64,000 nt of DNA from an uncultured Pelagibacteraceae bacterium. GTDB taxonomy: Bacteria > Pseudomonadota > Alphaproteobacteria > Pelagibacterales > Pelagibacteraceae. How positions within the stretch are numbered: position 1 is the first letter of the stretch; every line of letters begins with the position of its first letter. The notes beneath the pieces are model-generated. The model did no database searches. It saw only the letters and a program-made list of their open reading frames with translations, and was not told the origin of the DNA. Location of the stretch: positions 1-64,000 of the forward strand of contig CACHQB010000002.1 in the NCBI GenBank assembly GCA_902581925.1. Reading direction: 5' to 3'. This document shows, piece after piece, positions 1 to 9,306 of this stretch. Position numbers and translations under genes: made by a program.

Positions 1-2
1 GA

Positions 3-1307
3 AGAGGATCACCTTTAGCTGTTGGTTATGGACCAAATGAAAACTATCTAGGATCAGACTCCTATGCTTTGAAATCAATGACAAATAAAATCACATACCT
101 TGATGATGGTGAATTTTGTGTTGTTAAAAAAGATCAGGTTCTTTTCTTCAATGAAGAAGGGAAAAAAGTTAATAAAAAAATATTAGAATTATCATCAGAT
201 GAAGCAAGTTATGACAAAGGTGATTTTAAACATTTCATGGCAAAAGAAATTGAAGAACAACCAACAACAATTAAAACTGGAATTAAAGAGTATGTAGATA
301 ATGTAAATAAAGATATAAATATTTTTAATTTTCCTTGGAAAATAGATGAAATTAATTCGATAACTTTAATTGGCTGCGGAACTGCATACCATTCTTGTTT
401 AATGGCTAAATATTGGTTTGAGGAACTTACAAACTTGGATGTTAATATAGATATAGCGTCAGAATTTAGATACAGAAAAAATAGGTTTAAAAAAGATACT
501 TTATATGTCTTTGTTTCACAATCAGGCGAAACTGCAGATACTTATGCAGCCTTAGATCTTTGTAATAAAAATAATATGAAGACATGTGCGGTAGTCAATG
601 TAATTGAAAGCTCAATTGCAAGAGATTCTAATTTTGTTTTACCAATTCATTGTGGTCCTGAAATAGGAGTTGCATCAACAAAAGCATTTCTAGGTCAAAT
701 ACTAGTATTGTATATTTTGGCCTTAAAACTTGGATCATTAAGAAAGGAAATTAAAAAACAAGAATATCAAGAAAAGATTAAAGACTTAAAAGATCTACCG
801 GTATTAATAGAAAAAACTTTATTACATGATCATGATATTCAGGCAATATCCTCAACATTTAATGAGGCTAAAGGTTCAATGTTTTTAGGAAGAGGTTATT
901 CATATCCGATAGCTTTAGAAGGAGCATTAAAATTAAAAGAACTTTCATATGTTCATGCTGAAGGATATCCAGCAGGTGAAATGAAACACGGGCCATTAGC
1001 TTTGATTGAAGAGGGTATGCCAGTTGTAGTTTTAGCTCCAAGAGATAATTATTACAAAAAAACTATTTCAAATATGCAAGAAGTTATAGCTAGAGGTGCA
1101 AAAGTATTATTAATAACAAATAAAAGTAAAGATGAAGTTGTCTCTGAAAATATTTGGGAAACAATAGAGGTTGAGAATACTAATGATGATCTGCTTCCAT
1201 TTTTATTAACGATACCCCTTCAAAAATTAGCTTATTATTCAGCTCTTAAAAAAGGTTATGATATTGATAAGCCAAGAAATTTGGCTAAATCTGTCACTGT
1301 TGAATAA
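3..1307 (+). CDS. glmS: Glutamine-fructose-6-phosphate aminotransferase (isomerizing), 5'-truncated by window edge
   Basis: Frame stays open from the window start (RGSPLAVGYGPNENYLGSD...); SIS-domain motifs SQSGETADT, ALKLKELSYVHAEGYPAGEMKHGPLALI and C-terminal DKPRNLAKSVTVE. Confidence 0.97.
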   Translation, partial: RGSPLAVGYGPNENYLGSDSYALKSMTNKITYLDDGEFCVVKKDQVLFFNEEGKKVNKKILELSSDEASYDKGDFKHFMAKEIEEQPTTIKTGIKEYVDNVNKDINIFNFPWKIDEINSITLIGCGTAYHSCLMAKYWFEELTNLDVNIDIASEFRYRKNRFKKDTLYVFVSQSGETADTYAALDLCNKNNMKTCAVVNVIESSIARDSNFVLPIHCGPEIGVASTKAFLGQILVLYILALKLGSLRKEIKKQEYQEKIKDLKDLPVLIEKTLLHDHDIQAISSTFNEAKGSMFLGRGYSYPIALEGALKLKELSYVHAEGYPAGEMKHGPLALIEEGMPVVVLAPRDNYYKKTISNMQEVIARGAKVLLITNKSKDEVVSENIWETIEVENTNDDLLPFLLTIPLQKLAYYSALKKGYDIDKPRNLAKSVTVE

Positions 1308-1336
1308 ACTTAAAACTCTGTTAAAACACTTTCAGG

Positions 1337-2722
1337 TTGAATATGAAAAGTTGGAAAAAAAATAGTTGGAGAAAATATCCAGTTAAACACATACCTGAGT
1401 ATCCTGATAAAAAAGAACTAGATAAGGTATTAGATAAGATTGGAACATTTCCTCCCTTAGTCTTTGCTGGTGAAACAAGACATCTTAAAAGTCAGTTAGC
1501 TGATGTCGTAGATGGTAAAGCGTTTTTACTTCAAGGTGGAGACTGCGCAGAAAGTTTCGCAGAATTTAACCCAGATAACATAAGGGATACATTTAAACTA
1601 ATGTTACAAATGTCATTAGTTATGACTTATTCTGCATCCTTACCAGTTGTTAAAGTTGGAAGAATAGCTGGACAGTTTTCAAAACCTAGAAGTGCTCCAA
1701 CAGAAATTAAAGACGGTGTAGAACTGCCAAGCTACTTAGGCGATAACATAAATGCAATGGAATTTACAGAGAAAGCAAGAGTTCCAGATCCTAAAAGATT
1801 GTTTAAAGCTTATTCTCAATCAGCTGCAACTCTCAATCTTATTAGAGCTTTTTCAAAAGGAGGTTTTGCAGATTTAAATAAAGTTCATTTATGGAATTTA
1901 GATTATATTAAAAAAAGCCCGCAAGCTAAAAAATTTAAAGATCTTGAAGATAAAATTGCTGATGCTATAGCTTTTATGAGAGCATGTGGAATTACCTCAG
2001 ATTTTAATAATAGGTTGTATACTGTAAATTTTTGGACATCGCATGAAGCTTTATTGTTACCTTTTGAAGAGTCTATGACTAGAACTGATTCTACTACTGG
2101 GGAAAATCATGATACTTCAGCCCACTTTGTTTGGATTGGAGATAGAACTAGACAATTAGATGGTGGCCATGTTGAATTTTGCAGAGGCATAGAAAATCCA
2201 ATAGGCATTAAATGTGGACCGACTTTAAAAGCAGATGATTTAATCAATCTTTGTAATCGTATAAATCCAAGAAATGAAAAAGGAAAAATTACACTGATTT
2301 CTAGATTTGGTGCAGATAATGTCTCAAAATTTTTACCAAAATTAATTAGAGCTATAAAAAAAGAGGGATTAAATGTGATTTGGTCATGTGATCCTTGTCA
2401 CGGAAATACAATTAAAGCTGCAACAGGATTTAAAACAAGGCCATTCAATAGTGTTTTAAGAGAAGTAAAAGAAGTTTTTTCATGCCATCAAAGTGAAGGA
2501 AGTTATGCGGGTGGCTTACATATTGAATTGACTGGTCAAGATGTAACTGAGTGTATAGGAGGTGCACAAAAGATATCTGAAAAAGATTTATCTTCTAGAT
2601 ATCATACTCATTGTGATCCAAGACTTAATGGAAACCAAGCTTTAGAATTAGCTTTTTTAATATCAGATGAGATTAAAAAGAATAGCATGTATTCGAAAAA
2701 TGCAGATAGAGCGGCATCTTAA
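1337..2722 (+). CDS. 3-deoxy-7-phosphoheptulonate synthase, class II (plant-type DAHP synthase)
   Basis: Class II DAHPS motifs LLQGGDCAESF, RIAGQFSKPRS, GGLHIELTGQDVTECIGG. Confidence 0.95.
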   Translation: MNMKSWKKNSWRKYPVKHIPEYPDKKELDKVLDKIGTFPPLVFAGETRHLKSQLADVVDGKAFLLQGGDCAESFAEFNPDNIRDTFKLMLQMSLVMTYSASLPVVKVGRIAGQFSKPRSAPTEIKDGVELPSYLGDNINAMEFTEKARVPDPKRLFKAYSQSAATLNLIRAFSKGGFADLNKVHLWNLDYIKKSPQAKKFKDLEDKIADAIAFMRACGITSDFNNRLYTVNFWTSHEALLLPFEESMTRTDSTTGENHDTSAHFVWIGDRTRQLDGGHVEFCRGIENPIGIKCGPTLKADDLINLCNRINPRNEKGKITLISRFGADNVSKFLPKLIRAIKKEGLNVIWSCDPCHGNTIKAATGFKTRPFNSVLREVKEVFSCHQSEGSYAGGLHIELTGQDVTECIGGAQKISEKDLSSRYHTHCDPRLNGNQALELAFLISDEIKKNSMYSKNADRAAS

Positions 2723-2761
2723 TACATTGTAAAATTTCGAAAAATAAATATTTTCAATTCT

Positions 2762-3499
2762 ATGGAACCTTCTAAAAAAGTAAAATTCATCTCTGATTGG
2801 ATTAAAAACTATGTAAATAATATGCCTACAAGAGCAGAGTCATTAATTATAGGTATTTCTGGTGGAATCGATTCTTCAGTATCAAGCACACTTAGTGCAA
2901 TGACAGGTTTAAAAACTATTGTTTTGTCTATGCCAATAAAACAAAAATCCCATCAACATGATTTAAGTTTAAAGCACCAAGAATGGTTAGTAAAAAACTT
3001 CAAAAATATTGAAGCACATACAATTAATCTAGACGAGTTATTTCTAGCATTTAATTCAAGCTTATCGAAATTTGATAGTGAACATGGAATGGCTAATTCA
3101 AGAGCTAGATTGAGAATGACCACTCTTTATCAGGTAGCTGCAGCTAATAAAGGAATTGTTGTAGGAACGGGAAACAAAGTCGAGGATTTTGGTGTTGGAT
3201 TTTACACAAAGTATGGTGATGGTGGAGTTGATATTTCACCAATAGCAGATTGTAATAAATCTCAAGTGTGGGAATTAGGAAAAGAATTAGGAATTTTGAA
3301 AGAGATTATCGATGCTTCTCCAACTGACGGATTATGGGATGATGGTAGAACCGACGAAGGTCAACTTGGATTAAAATATAATGAATTAGAAGAAGCTATG
3401 GAGAATCCAAATTCACCGAATCGTGCAAAATACGAAAATATTAGAAAACAAAATATGCATAAAATGGAGCCAATTCCTGTATGCATAATTCCAAATTAA
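2762..3499 (+). CDS. nadE: NH3-dependent NAD+ synthase
   Basis: SGGIDSS PP-loop, GTGNKVEDFGVGFYTKYGDGGVDISPIADC; no N-terminal glutaminase domain. Confidence 0.95.
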   Translation: MEPSKKVKFISDWIKNYVNNMPTRAESLIIGISGGIDSSVSSTLSAMTGLKTIVLSMPIKQKSHQHDLSLKHQEWLVKNFKNIEAHTINLDELFLAFNSSLSKFDSEHGMANSRARLRMTTLYQVAAANKGIVVGTGNKVEDFGVGFYTKYGDGGVDISPIADCNKSQVWELGKELGILKEIIDASPTDGLWDDGRTDEGQLGLKYNELEEAMENPNSPNRAKYENIRKQNMHKMEPIPVCIIPN

Positions 3500-3544
3500 T
3501 CAAATAGATTCACAAATCTATAATTTAAGTATATTTCTTCAACT

Positions 3545-4900
3545 ATGAGTTTAGATATTTTTTTAACAAATAATCTTACTAACAAAAAAGAAAAATTTAT
3601 TCCTCAAGATAAAAATAATGTAAGAATGTATGTTTGTGGCCCAACTGTTTATGATGATCCACATATTGGTAATGCTAGACCAGTTGTTGTATTTGATGTT
3701 CTTTTTAAAATTTTAAAAAATGAATATCCAAATGTAACTTATGTCAGAAATATTACAGATGTTGATGATAAAATAATAAAATCATCAAATGAAAAAAATA
3801 TTTCTATTTTAGATCTTACAAAAAAAATTACTCAAAACTTTAATGAAGATTGTATTTATCTAAATTGTGAAAAACCAACTCATGAGCCTAAAGCAACTAA
3901 GCATATTCCTGAGATGATAGAAATGATCTCTGAATTAATTAAAAAAGGATTTGCATACGAAAACAACAAGCATGTTTATTTCGAGGTAAAAAAATTTGAA
4001 GATTATGGTCAATTATCAAATAAAAAATTAGATGAATTGGTTGCAGGATCAAGAATTGAAGTAAGCGATAATAAAAAAAATCCTGAAGATTTTGTTCTAT
4101 GGAAACCATCAGAAACAGACGAGCCATCATGGGATTCACCTTGGGGCAATGGAAGACCTGGTTGGCATTTAGAATGTTCAGCAATGTCTAAAAAATATTT
4201 AGGAAAAGAATTTGATATTCATGGTGGAGGTATTGACTTGTTGTTTCCTCATCATGAAAATGAAATAGCTCAATCAAGATGTGCAAATGATAGCAAGGCG
4301 TTTGCTAATTATTGGTTGCATAATGCTTTCATAACTATGTCAAATGAAAAAATGGCAAAATCTCAAGGTAATATTTTAAAAATTAAAGATTTTAGAAATA
4401 ATAAAAGTGGTCAAGTTTTAAGATTGGCTTTAATGAGTGCACATTATCGACAGCCACTCGATTGGAATGATAAACTTTTAGAGGACTGTGAAAATACAAT
4501 TAGTAAATGGTATAATGTTTATTTAAACATTGAAAGAAAAACTAAAATTTCAGATGAAATTTTAAAACCTCTTCTCGATGATTTAAATACTCCAGGCTAT
4601 ATTGCCAATTTGCATAAATTGTATGAGAAAGCATCAAAAGGTTCTGATGAAGATAAAAGGCTATTTATTTCTGCATGTCATTTTATTGGATTATTAAATG
4701 AAACTAAAGAGGATTGGTTAAAATTTAAGAAAAGCAAGGTATCAATTTCTGAAAATGAAATTTTAATTAAAATTAATAAAAGAAATGAGGCTAGATTTAA
4801 TAAAAATTATGAGGAAGCTGATAATATAAGAGATGAGCTTTTAGACAAAGGTGTTTTAATAGAAGATAAAGATGGTAAAACGGTCTGGAAATTTAAATGA
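3545..4900 (+). CDS. cysS: Cysteinyl-tRNA synthetase
   Basis: MYVCGPTVYDDPHIGNAR, GWHLECSAMS, DIHGGGIDLLFPHHENEIAQS, KMAKSQGN. Confidence 0.98.
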   Translation: MSLDIFLTNNLTNKKEKFIPQDKNNVRMYVCGPTVYDDPHIGNARPVVVFDVLFKILKNEYPNVTYVRNITDVDDKIIKSSNEKNISILDLTKKITQNFNEDCIYLNCEKPTHEPKATKHIPEMIEMISELIKKGFAYENNKHVYFEVKKFEDYGQLSNKKLDELVAGSRIEVSDNKKNPEDFVLWKPSETDEPSWDSPWGNGRPGWHLECSAMSKKYLGKEFDIHGGGIDLLFPHHENEIAQSRCANDSKAFANYWLHNAFITMSNEKMAKSQGNILKIKDFRNNKSGQVLRLALMSAHYRQPLDWNDKLLEDCENTISKWYNVYLNIERKTKISDEILKPLLDDLNTPGYIANLHKLYEKASKGSDEDKRLFISACHFIGLLNETKEDWLKFKKSKVSISENEILIKINKRNEARFNKNYEEADNIRDELLDKGVLIEDKDGKTVWKFK

Positions 4901-6498
4901 GCAAAGATCGGTTATATATTTTTGATACAACGCTCCGTGATGGTGCCCAGACTCAAGGTGTAGATTTTTCAATTGATGATAAAGAAAAGATATCATTATC
5001 TCTTGATACATTAGGTGTTGATTATATTGAAGGAGGTTGGCCAGGAGCAAATCCTACAGATACTGAATTTTTTAATAAGAGTCATGATTTTAAATCTGCA
5101 AAATTAACTGCATTTGGAATGACCAAAAAAACTGAACATAGTGCTGAGAATGATCCAATGCTATCCTCATTAATTAATTCAAAAAGTTCATCAGTATGTT
5201 TGTTTGGTAAATCTTGGGATTTTCAAGTGGATGTTGCTCTTGGTATTTCAAATAATCAAAATCTTTCAAATATAAGTGAAAGTGCAAAACATATAGTTAA
5301 ATCTGGTAAAGAGTTCATGTTTGATGCGGAACATTTCTTTGATGGGTATAAATCTAATCCTGAATATGCAATATCTTGTTTAAAAGCAGCCTATGATAAT
5401 GGTGCTAGATGGATTGTTTTATGTGATACAAATGGTGGAACCCTTCCTCATGAAGTAACTAAAATTGTAAAAGACGTCATTAAACATATTCCTGGTAAAA
5501 ATTTAGGAATTCATGCTCATAACGATACTGAAAATGCAGTAGCTAATAGTTTAGCTGCTGTTCAAGCAGGAGTCAGACAAGTTCAGGGTACTTTAAATGG
5601 ATTAGGAGAGAGATGCGGAAATGCAAATTTAGTTTCACTAATTCCAACTTTTTTTTTAAAAAAAGATTTTTATGAAAATTATGAATTAAATATTAAACGT
5701 GAAAATTTAAAAAATTTAACTCAATGCTCAAGGTTATTAGATGAACTGTTAAACAGAAAACCAAACAAACATCTTCCTTATGTTGGTGCTTCAGCTTTTT
5801 CTCACAAAGGTGGCATGCATGTTTCTGCTGTTCAAAAAGATCCAAAAACTTACGAACATGTTAATCCTGAGGAAGTTGGAAATTCAAGAAATATAGTTGT
5901 TTCTGATCAATCTGGGCAGTCAAATATAATGTCTAGATTAAATTTAATAGGAATTAAAGTTGAGAAAAGTGATCCAAAAATTAAAAAACTTTTAGATGAA
6001 GTTAAAGATAGAGAATTTATCGGTTATAGTTACGATGGTGCTGATGCGTCTTTTGAATTATTAGCACGAAGATTAATGGGCGAGATACCAAGATATATTT
6101 CAATTAATGAATATGATGTTTCAGTTAAGAAAGACAATGCAGGAGAAATTGTTTCATATGCAAAAGCTCAATTAGAAGTAGATGGAAATAAAATTTTGTG
6201 TGAGGGACAAGGAAATGGACCTGTTAATGCTCTAGATAATGCTATTAGAAAGAATGTTAATAAGCTTACAAAATATTCAGTATATTTAAAAGATTTAAGA
6301 CTTGTTGATTATAAAGTTAGAATTTTAAATACTGGTACTGAAGCTGTAACAAGAGTTAGCATAGAAAGTACAGACTCTAAAGGTGTCAATTGGTTCACTA
6401 TTGGGGTATCACCAAATATCATTGATGCATCCTTCAAAGCTTTAGTTGATAGTTTAGATTACAAGTTATTTAAGGATAAAGCTCCTGGAAGTTTGTAA
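4897..6498 (+). CDS. cimA: Citramalate synthase (IPMS/CimA family)
   Basis: DTTLRDGAQTQGVDFS, GGWPGANPTD, HAHNDTENAVANSLAAVQAG, C-terminal LeuA-like allosteric domain. Confidence 0.93.
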   Translation: MSKDRLYIFDTTLRDGAQTQGVDFSIDDKEKISLSLDTLGVDYIEGGWPGANPTDTEFFNKSHDFKSAKLTAFGMTKKTEHSAENDPMLSSLINSKSSSVCLFGKSWDFQVDVALGISNNQNLSNISESAKHIVKSGKEFMFDAEHFFDGYKSNPEYAISCLKAAYDNGARWIVLCDTNGGTLPHEVTKIVKDVIKHIPGKNLGIHAHNDTENAVANSLAAVQAGVRQVQGTLNGLGERCGNANLVSLIPTFFLKKDFYENYELNIKRENLKNLTQCSRLLDELLNRKPNKHLPYVGASAFSHKGGMHVSAVQKDPKTYEHVNPEEVGNSRNIVVSDQSGQSNIMSRLNLIGIKVEKSDPKIKKLLDEVKDREFIGYSYDGADASFELLARRLMGEIPRYISINEYDVSVKKDNAGEIVSYAKAQLEVDGNKILCEGQGNGPVNALDNAIRKNVNKLTKYSVYLKDLRLVDYKVRILNTGTEAVTRVSIESTDSKGVNWFTIGVSPNIIDASFKALVDSLDYKLFKDKAPGSL

Positions 6499-6500
6499 GA

Positions 6501-7364
6501 ATGAAAATTAAAAAATTTTCAGAAAAACCTTTAGACGTAGAAACAAGAATTGGCGCTAAACCAATAGTTTGTTACCCTAACTCTAATCTTGAAGAAAAAA
6601 ATTTAAATATTTTACATTCTGCACGTAAACACCTGGTTAAAAAAGATGAGGTTATTATCCCACCAAGAGACGCAAAAACATTCGAGGTTAAATTTGGTGA
6701 GTTTTTTAGAATTGAAAGTGTAGAAGGACCTCAAGTAGGAGATTTAAACCTATTTAATTTAAATAATTTAGAGGAAAAATTTTACTCAGGAAAAACAAGG
6801 GCTCTTTATGGAACACATCTTTCAGTAGGTGATAAAATGTTTAGTAGTTTCCCATATCTCAGATCTTTAGCAACAATTACTTGGGATACATTAGATTGGT
6901 ATGGTTACGATAAAGATGGAGGTTCGGTTCATGATGTGATTGGCACGAGATGTGATCCTTATACCTCAAAACTTTTGAGTGATAAGGATTATCACTATTG
7001 TTGTCACTCAAATTTAACTAGATCTTTAATTAAAGAAAAAAATGTTCAACTAGACCATGCAGAAAAAATAGTTCATGATGTATTAAACGTCTTTATGTTA
7101 ACTGGATTTACAAATGATACTAATCAATATTTTATGAAAGCAAGTCCAGTTAGACCAGGTGATTATTTAGAATTTTTTGCAGAAACAGATTTATTGGGTG
7201 CTCTTTCTGCTTGTCCAGGAGGTGATTGTGGATCAGAACATTCGTCTGATGTAGCAAAATGTTATCCTTTAAAAGTTTCTATTTGGAAAGTAGATCCTAA
7301 ATATTTAAATAATATAGAACCATCAGCTATTTCAAAATATAATAGAAATCATGGCATAGATTAA
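6501..7364 (+). CDS. DUF1989 / urea carboxylase-associated family protein
   Basis: GDLNLFN...SGKTRALYGTHLSVGDKMFS, CHSNLTRSL, SACPGGDCG pattern typical of the DUF1989 family. Confidence 0.8.
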   Translation: MKIKKFSEKPLDVETRIGAKPIVCYPNSNLEEKNLNILHSARKHLVKKDEVIIPPRDAKTFEVKFGEFFRIESVEGPQVGDLNLFNLNNLEEKFYSGKTRALYGTHLSVGDKMFSSFPYLRSLATITWDTLDWYGYDKDGGSVHDVIGTRCDPYTSKLLSDKDYHYCCHSNLTRSLIKEKNVQLDHAEKIVHDVLNVFMLTGFTNDTNQYFMKASPVRPGDYLEFFAETDLLGALSACPGGDCGSEHSSDVAKCYPLKVSIWKVDPKYLNNIEPSAISKYNRNHGID

Positions 7365-8077
7365 TGTCTATCAATAATATTTTTTTCATTTTACACAAGC
7401 CGCAGCTTTCAGAGAATATTGGTGCATGTGCGAGAGGAATGAAAAATTTTAATTTTCAAAAATTAATTGTTGTTGATCCAAAGCCAATATTCCCAAATGA
7501 TAAAATTTTGGCAACTTCTGTTGGTGCTAAAAATATAATTAATAAAGCAAAAAATTTTGAAGATTTAGAAATATCTTTAAAAAATATTGATATAGTGATT
7601 GCTACATCTGCAAGATTTAGAAATAAAAATATTAAACATATCCAATTAGAAGATTTAAAAAAAATAAATTTTAAAAAAAAAGTAGCTTTCTTATTTGGAT
7701 CAGAGGCATCTGGTTTGTCAAATAACGAAATAAGCTATGCAAATTACACTCTTCAAATTCCAACAAATCCTGATTTTAAATCATTAAATATATCTCATAG
7801 CTTAATAATAATTGCACAATATGTATCAAGTATAATCAATTCAAAAGTATCTTCTTTTAAAAAATCAAACAAAGTAAAATCAGCCTCTAAAAAAGAGATA
7901 GTTGCTATGGCAAATCTTTGTATAAAGAATCTTGAAGATATTAATTTCTTTAAATCAAAAGAGAAGAAGCCGATAATGCTTGAAAACTTGAGGAATATTT
8001 TTTATAGAATGGAATTATCAACCAAAGAAACACGTATTTTATCTGGTGTATTTGCAAGTTTAGGTAAAAAACGTTGA
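7364..8077 (+). CDS. trmJ: SpoU-type tRNA/rRNA methyltransferase (TrmJ-like)
   Basis: FILHKPQLSENIGACARGMKNF, FLFGSEASGLSN, LNISHSL SPOUT motifs. Confidence 0.88.
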   Translation: MSINNIFFILHKPQLSENIGACARGMKNFNFQKLIVVDPKPIFPNDKILATSVGAKNIINKAKNFEDLEISLKNIDIVIATSARFRNKNIKHIQLEDLKKINFKKKVAFLFGSEASGLSNNEISYANYTLQIPTNPDFKSLNISHSLIIIAQYVSSIINSKVSSFKKSNKVKSASKKEIVAMANLCIKNLEDINFFKSKEKKPIMLENLRNIFYRMELSTKETRILSGVFASLGKKR

Positions 8078-8105
8078 TTGACAAAATTAAGAGTAAGTTT
8101 ATAAA
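8078..8105 (+). promoter_or_regulatory. Putative sigma70-type promoter of rpsD
   Basis: TTGACA (8078-8083), 16-bp spacer, TATAAA (8100-8105), 12 bp before the rpsD ATG; overlaps the trmJ stop region. Confidence 0.5.
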
Positions 8106-8117
8106 GCCCACTATTAA

Positions 8118-8735
8118 ATGACAAAAAGATTAAACTCTAAACATAAAGTAGATAGAAGATTAAAAGTTAACCTTTGGGGCAGACCTAAAAGTCCTTTTAA
8201 TACAAGAGCCTATGGACCAGGACAACATGGTCAAACAAAAACATCAAAACCATCAGATTATGGAATTCAGCTTCAGGCTAAACAAAAATTAAAAGCCTAT
8301 TATGGTAACATTAACGAAAGACAATTTAGAAATATTTACAAAAAAGCAGTAATGCTTAAAGGTGATACTGGTGAAAACTTAATTGGCCTTCTAGAAAGAA
8401 GATTAGATTCTGTGATCTACAGAGCAAAATTTGCAACAACAATATTTTCAGCCAGACAATTAATTAATCATGGCCATGTAAAAGTTAATGGTAAAAAAGT
8501 AAATATTGGGAGCTATTTAGTTGGAGAAGAGGATTCAATTGAGATTAGAGATAAATCTAAACAACTTGCAATAATTGATATTGCTCTTGCAAACAAAGAA
8601 AGAGAAACTCCAGAATATATTCAGATGGATGAAAAAAACAAAAAACTAAAGTTTGTTAGAGTTCCAAAATTTGAAGAAGTTCCATATCCAATTGTTATGG
8701 AACCTAATTTAGTAATCGAATATTATTCTAGATAA
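8118..8735 (+). CDS. rpsD: 30S ribosomal protein S4
   Basis: [28 protein letters not shown]4 RNA-binding domain [39 protein letters not shown]. Confidence 0.98.
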   Translation: MTKRLNSKHKVDRRLKVNLWGRPKSPFNTRAYGPGQHGQTKTSKPSDYGIQLQAKQKLKAYYGNINERQFRNIYKKAVMLKGDTGENLIGLLERRLDSVIYRAKFATTIFSARQLINHGHVKVNGKKVNIGSYLVGEEDSIEIRDKSKQLAIIDIALANKERETPEYIQMDEKNKKLKFVRVPKFEEVPYPIVMEPNLVIEYYSR

Positions 8736-9074
8736 TTAGCTCTTAGCTTTAAAATTTATATTTTTGCTTTCAAAAAGTTTTGCTAATTCACCGCTTTCGT
8801 ACATTTCTTTAACAATGTCACATCCACCTATAAATTCATTTTTTACATAAAGCTGAGGGATTGTTGGCCAATCACTATATACTTTAATACCCTCTCTTAA
8901 ATTTTGATTTTCTAAAACATTTACCCCTTTAAAATTTACTTCAAGAACTTTTAAAATGTTAGAAGTAGCCATTGAAAATCCACATTGTGGAGCGTCAGGT
9001 GTTCCTTTCATAAATAAACAAACCTCGTTGTTTTCAATTTCATTTTTTATTAAATCATTTGTTTGTTGATCCAT
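8736..9074 (-). CDS. grxD: Monothiol glutaredoxin (Grx4/GrxD family)
   Basis: CLFMKGTPDAPQCGFS, DWPTIPQLYVKNEFIGGCDI. Confidence 0.95.
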   Translation of the reverse strand: MDQQTNDLIKNEIENNEVCLFMKGTPDAPQCGFSMATSNILKVLEVNFKGVNVLENQNLREGIKVYSDWPTIPQLYVKNEFIGGCDIVKEMYESGELAKLFESKNINFKAKS

Positions 9075-9075
9075 T

Positions 9076-9306
9076 TTAATTCTCCTTTGTTTTAATTGCT
9101 AAAGCATGAAGTTCATTACCCATTCTACCTTTTAACGCGTTGTAAACCATTTTGTGCTGCTCAATTTTACTTTTTCCAGAAAATTGAGACGAAGTAACGG
9201 TTGCTGAATAATGATTTCCATCACCTGCCAAATCTTGTATTTCAACAATTGCATCTGGCATTGCTTCTTTTATAAAATTCTCAATTTCTTTTAAATCCAT
9301 CGCCAT
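9076..9306 (-). CDS. BolA family protein
   Basis: BolA fold: VEIQDLAGDGNHYSATVTSSQFSGKSKIEQHKMVYNAL...ELHALAIKT; adjacent to monothiol Grx as commonly seen. Confidence 0.93.
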   Translation of the reverse strand: MAMDLKEIENFIKEAMPDAIVEIQDLAGDGNHYSATVTSSQFSGKSKIEQHKMVYNALKGRMGNELHALAIKTKEN

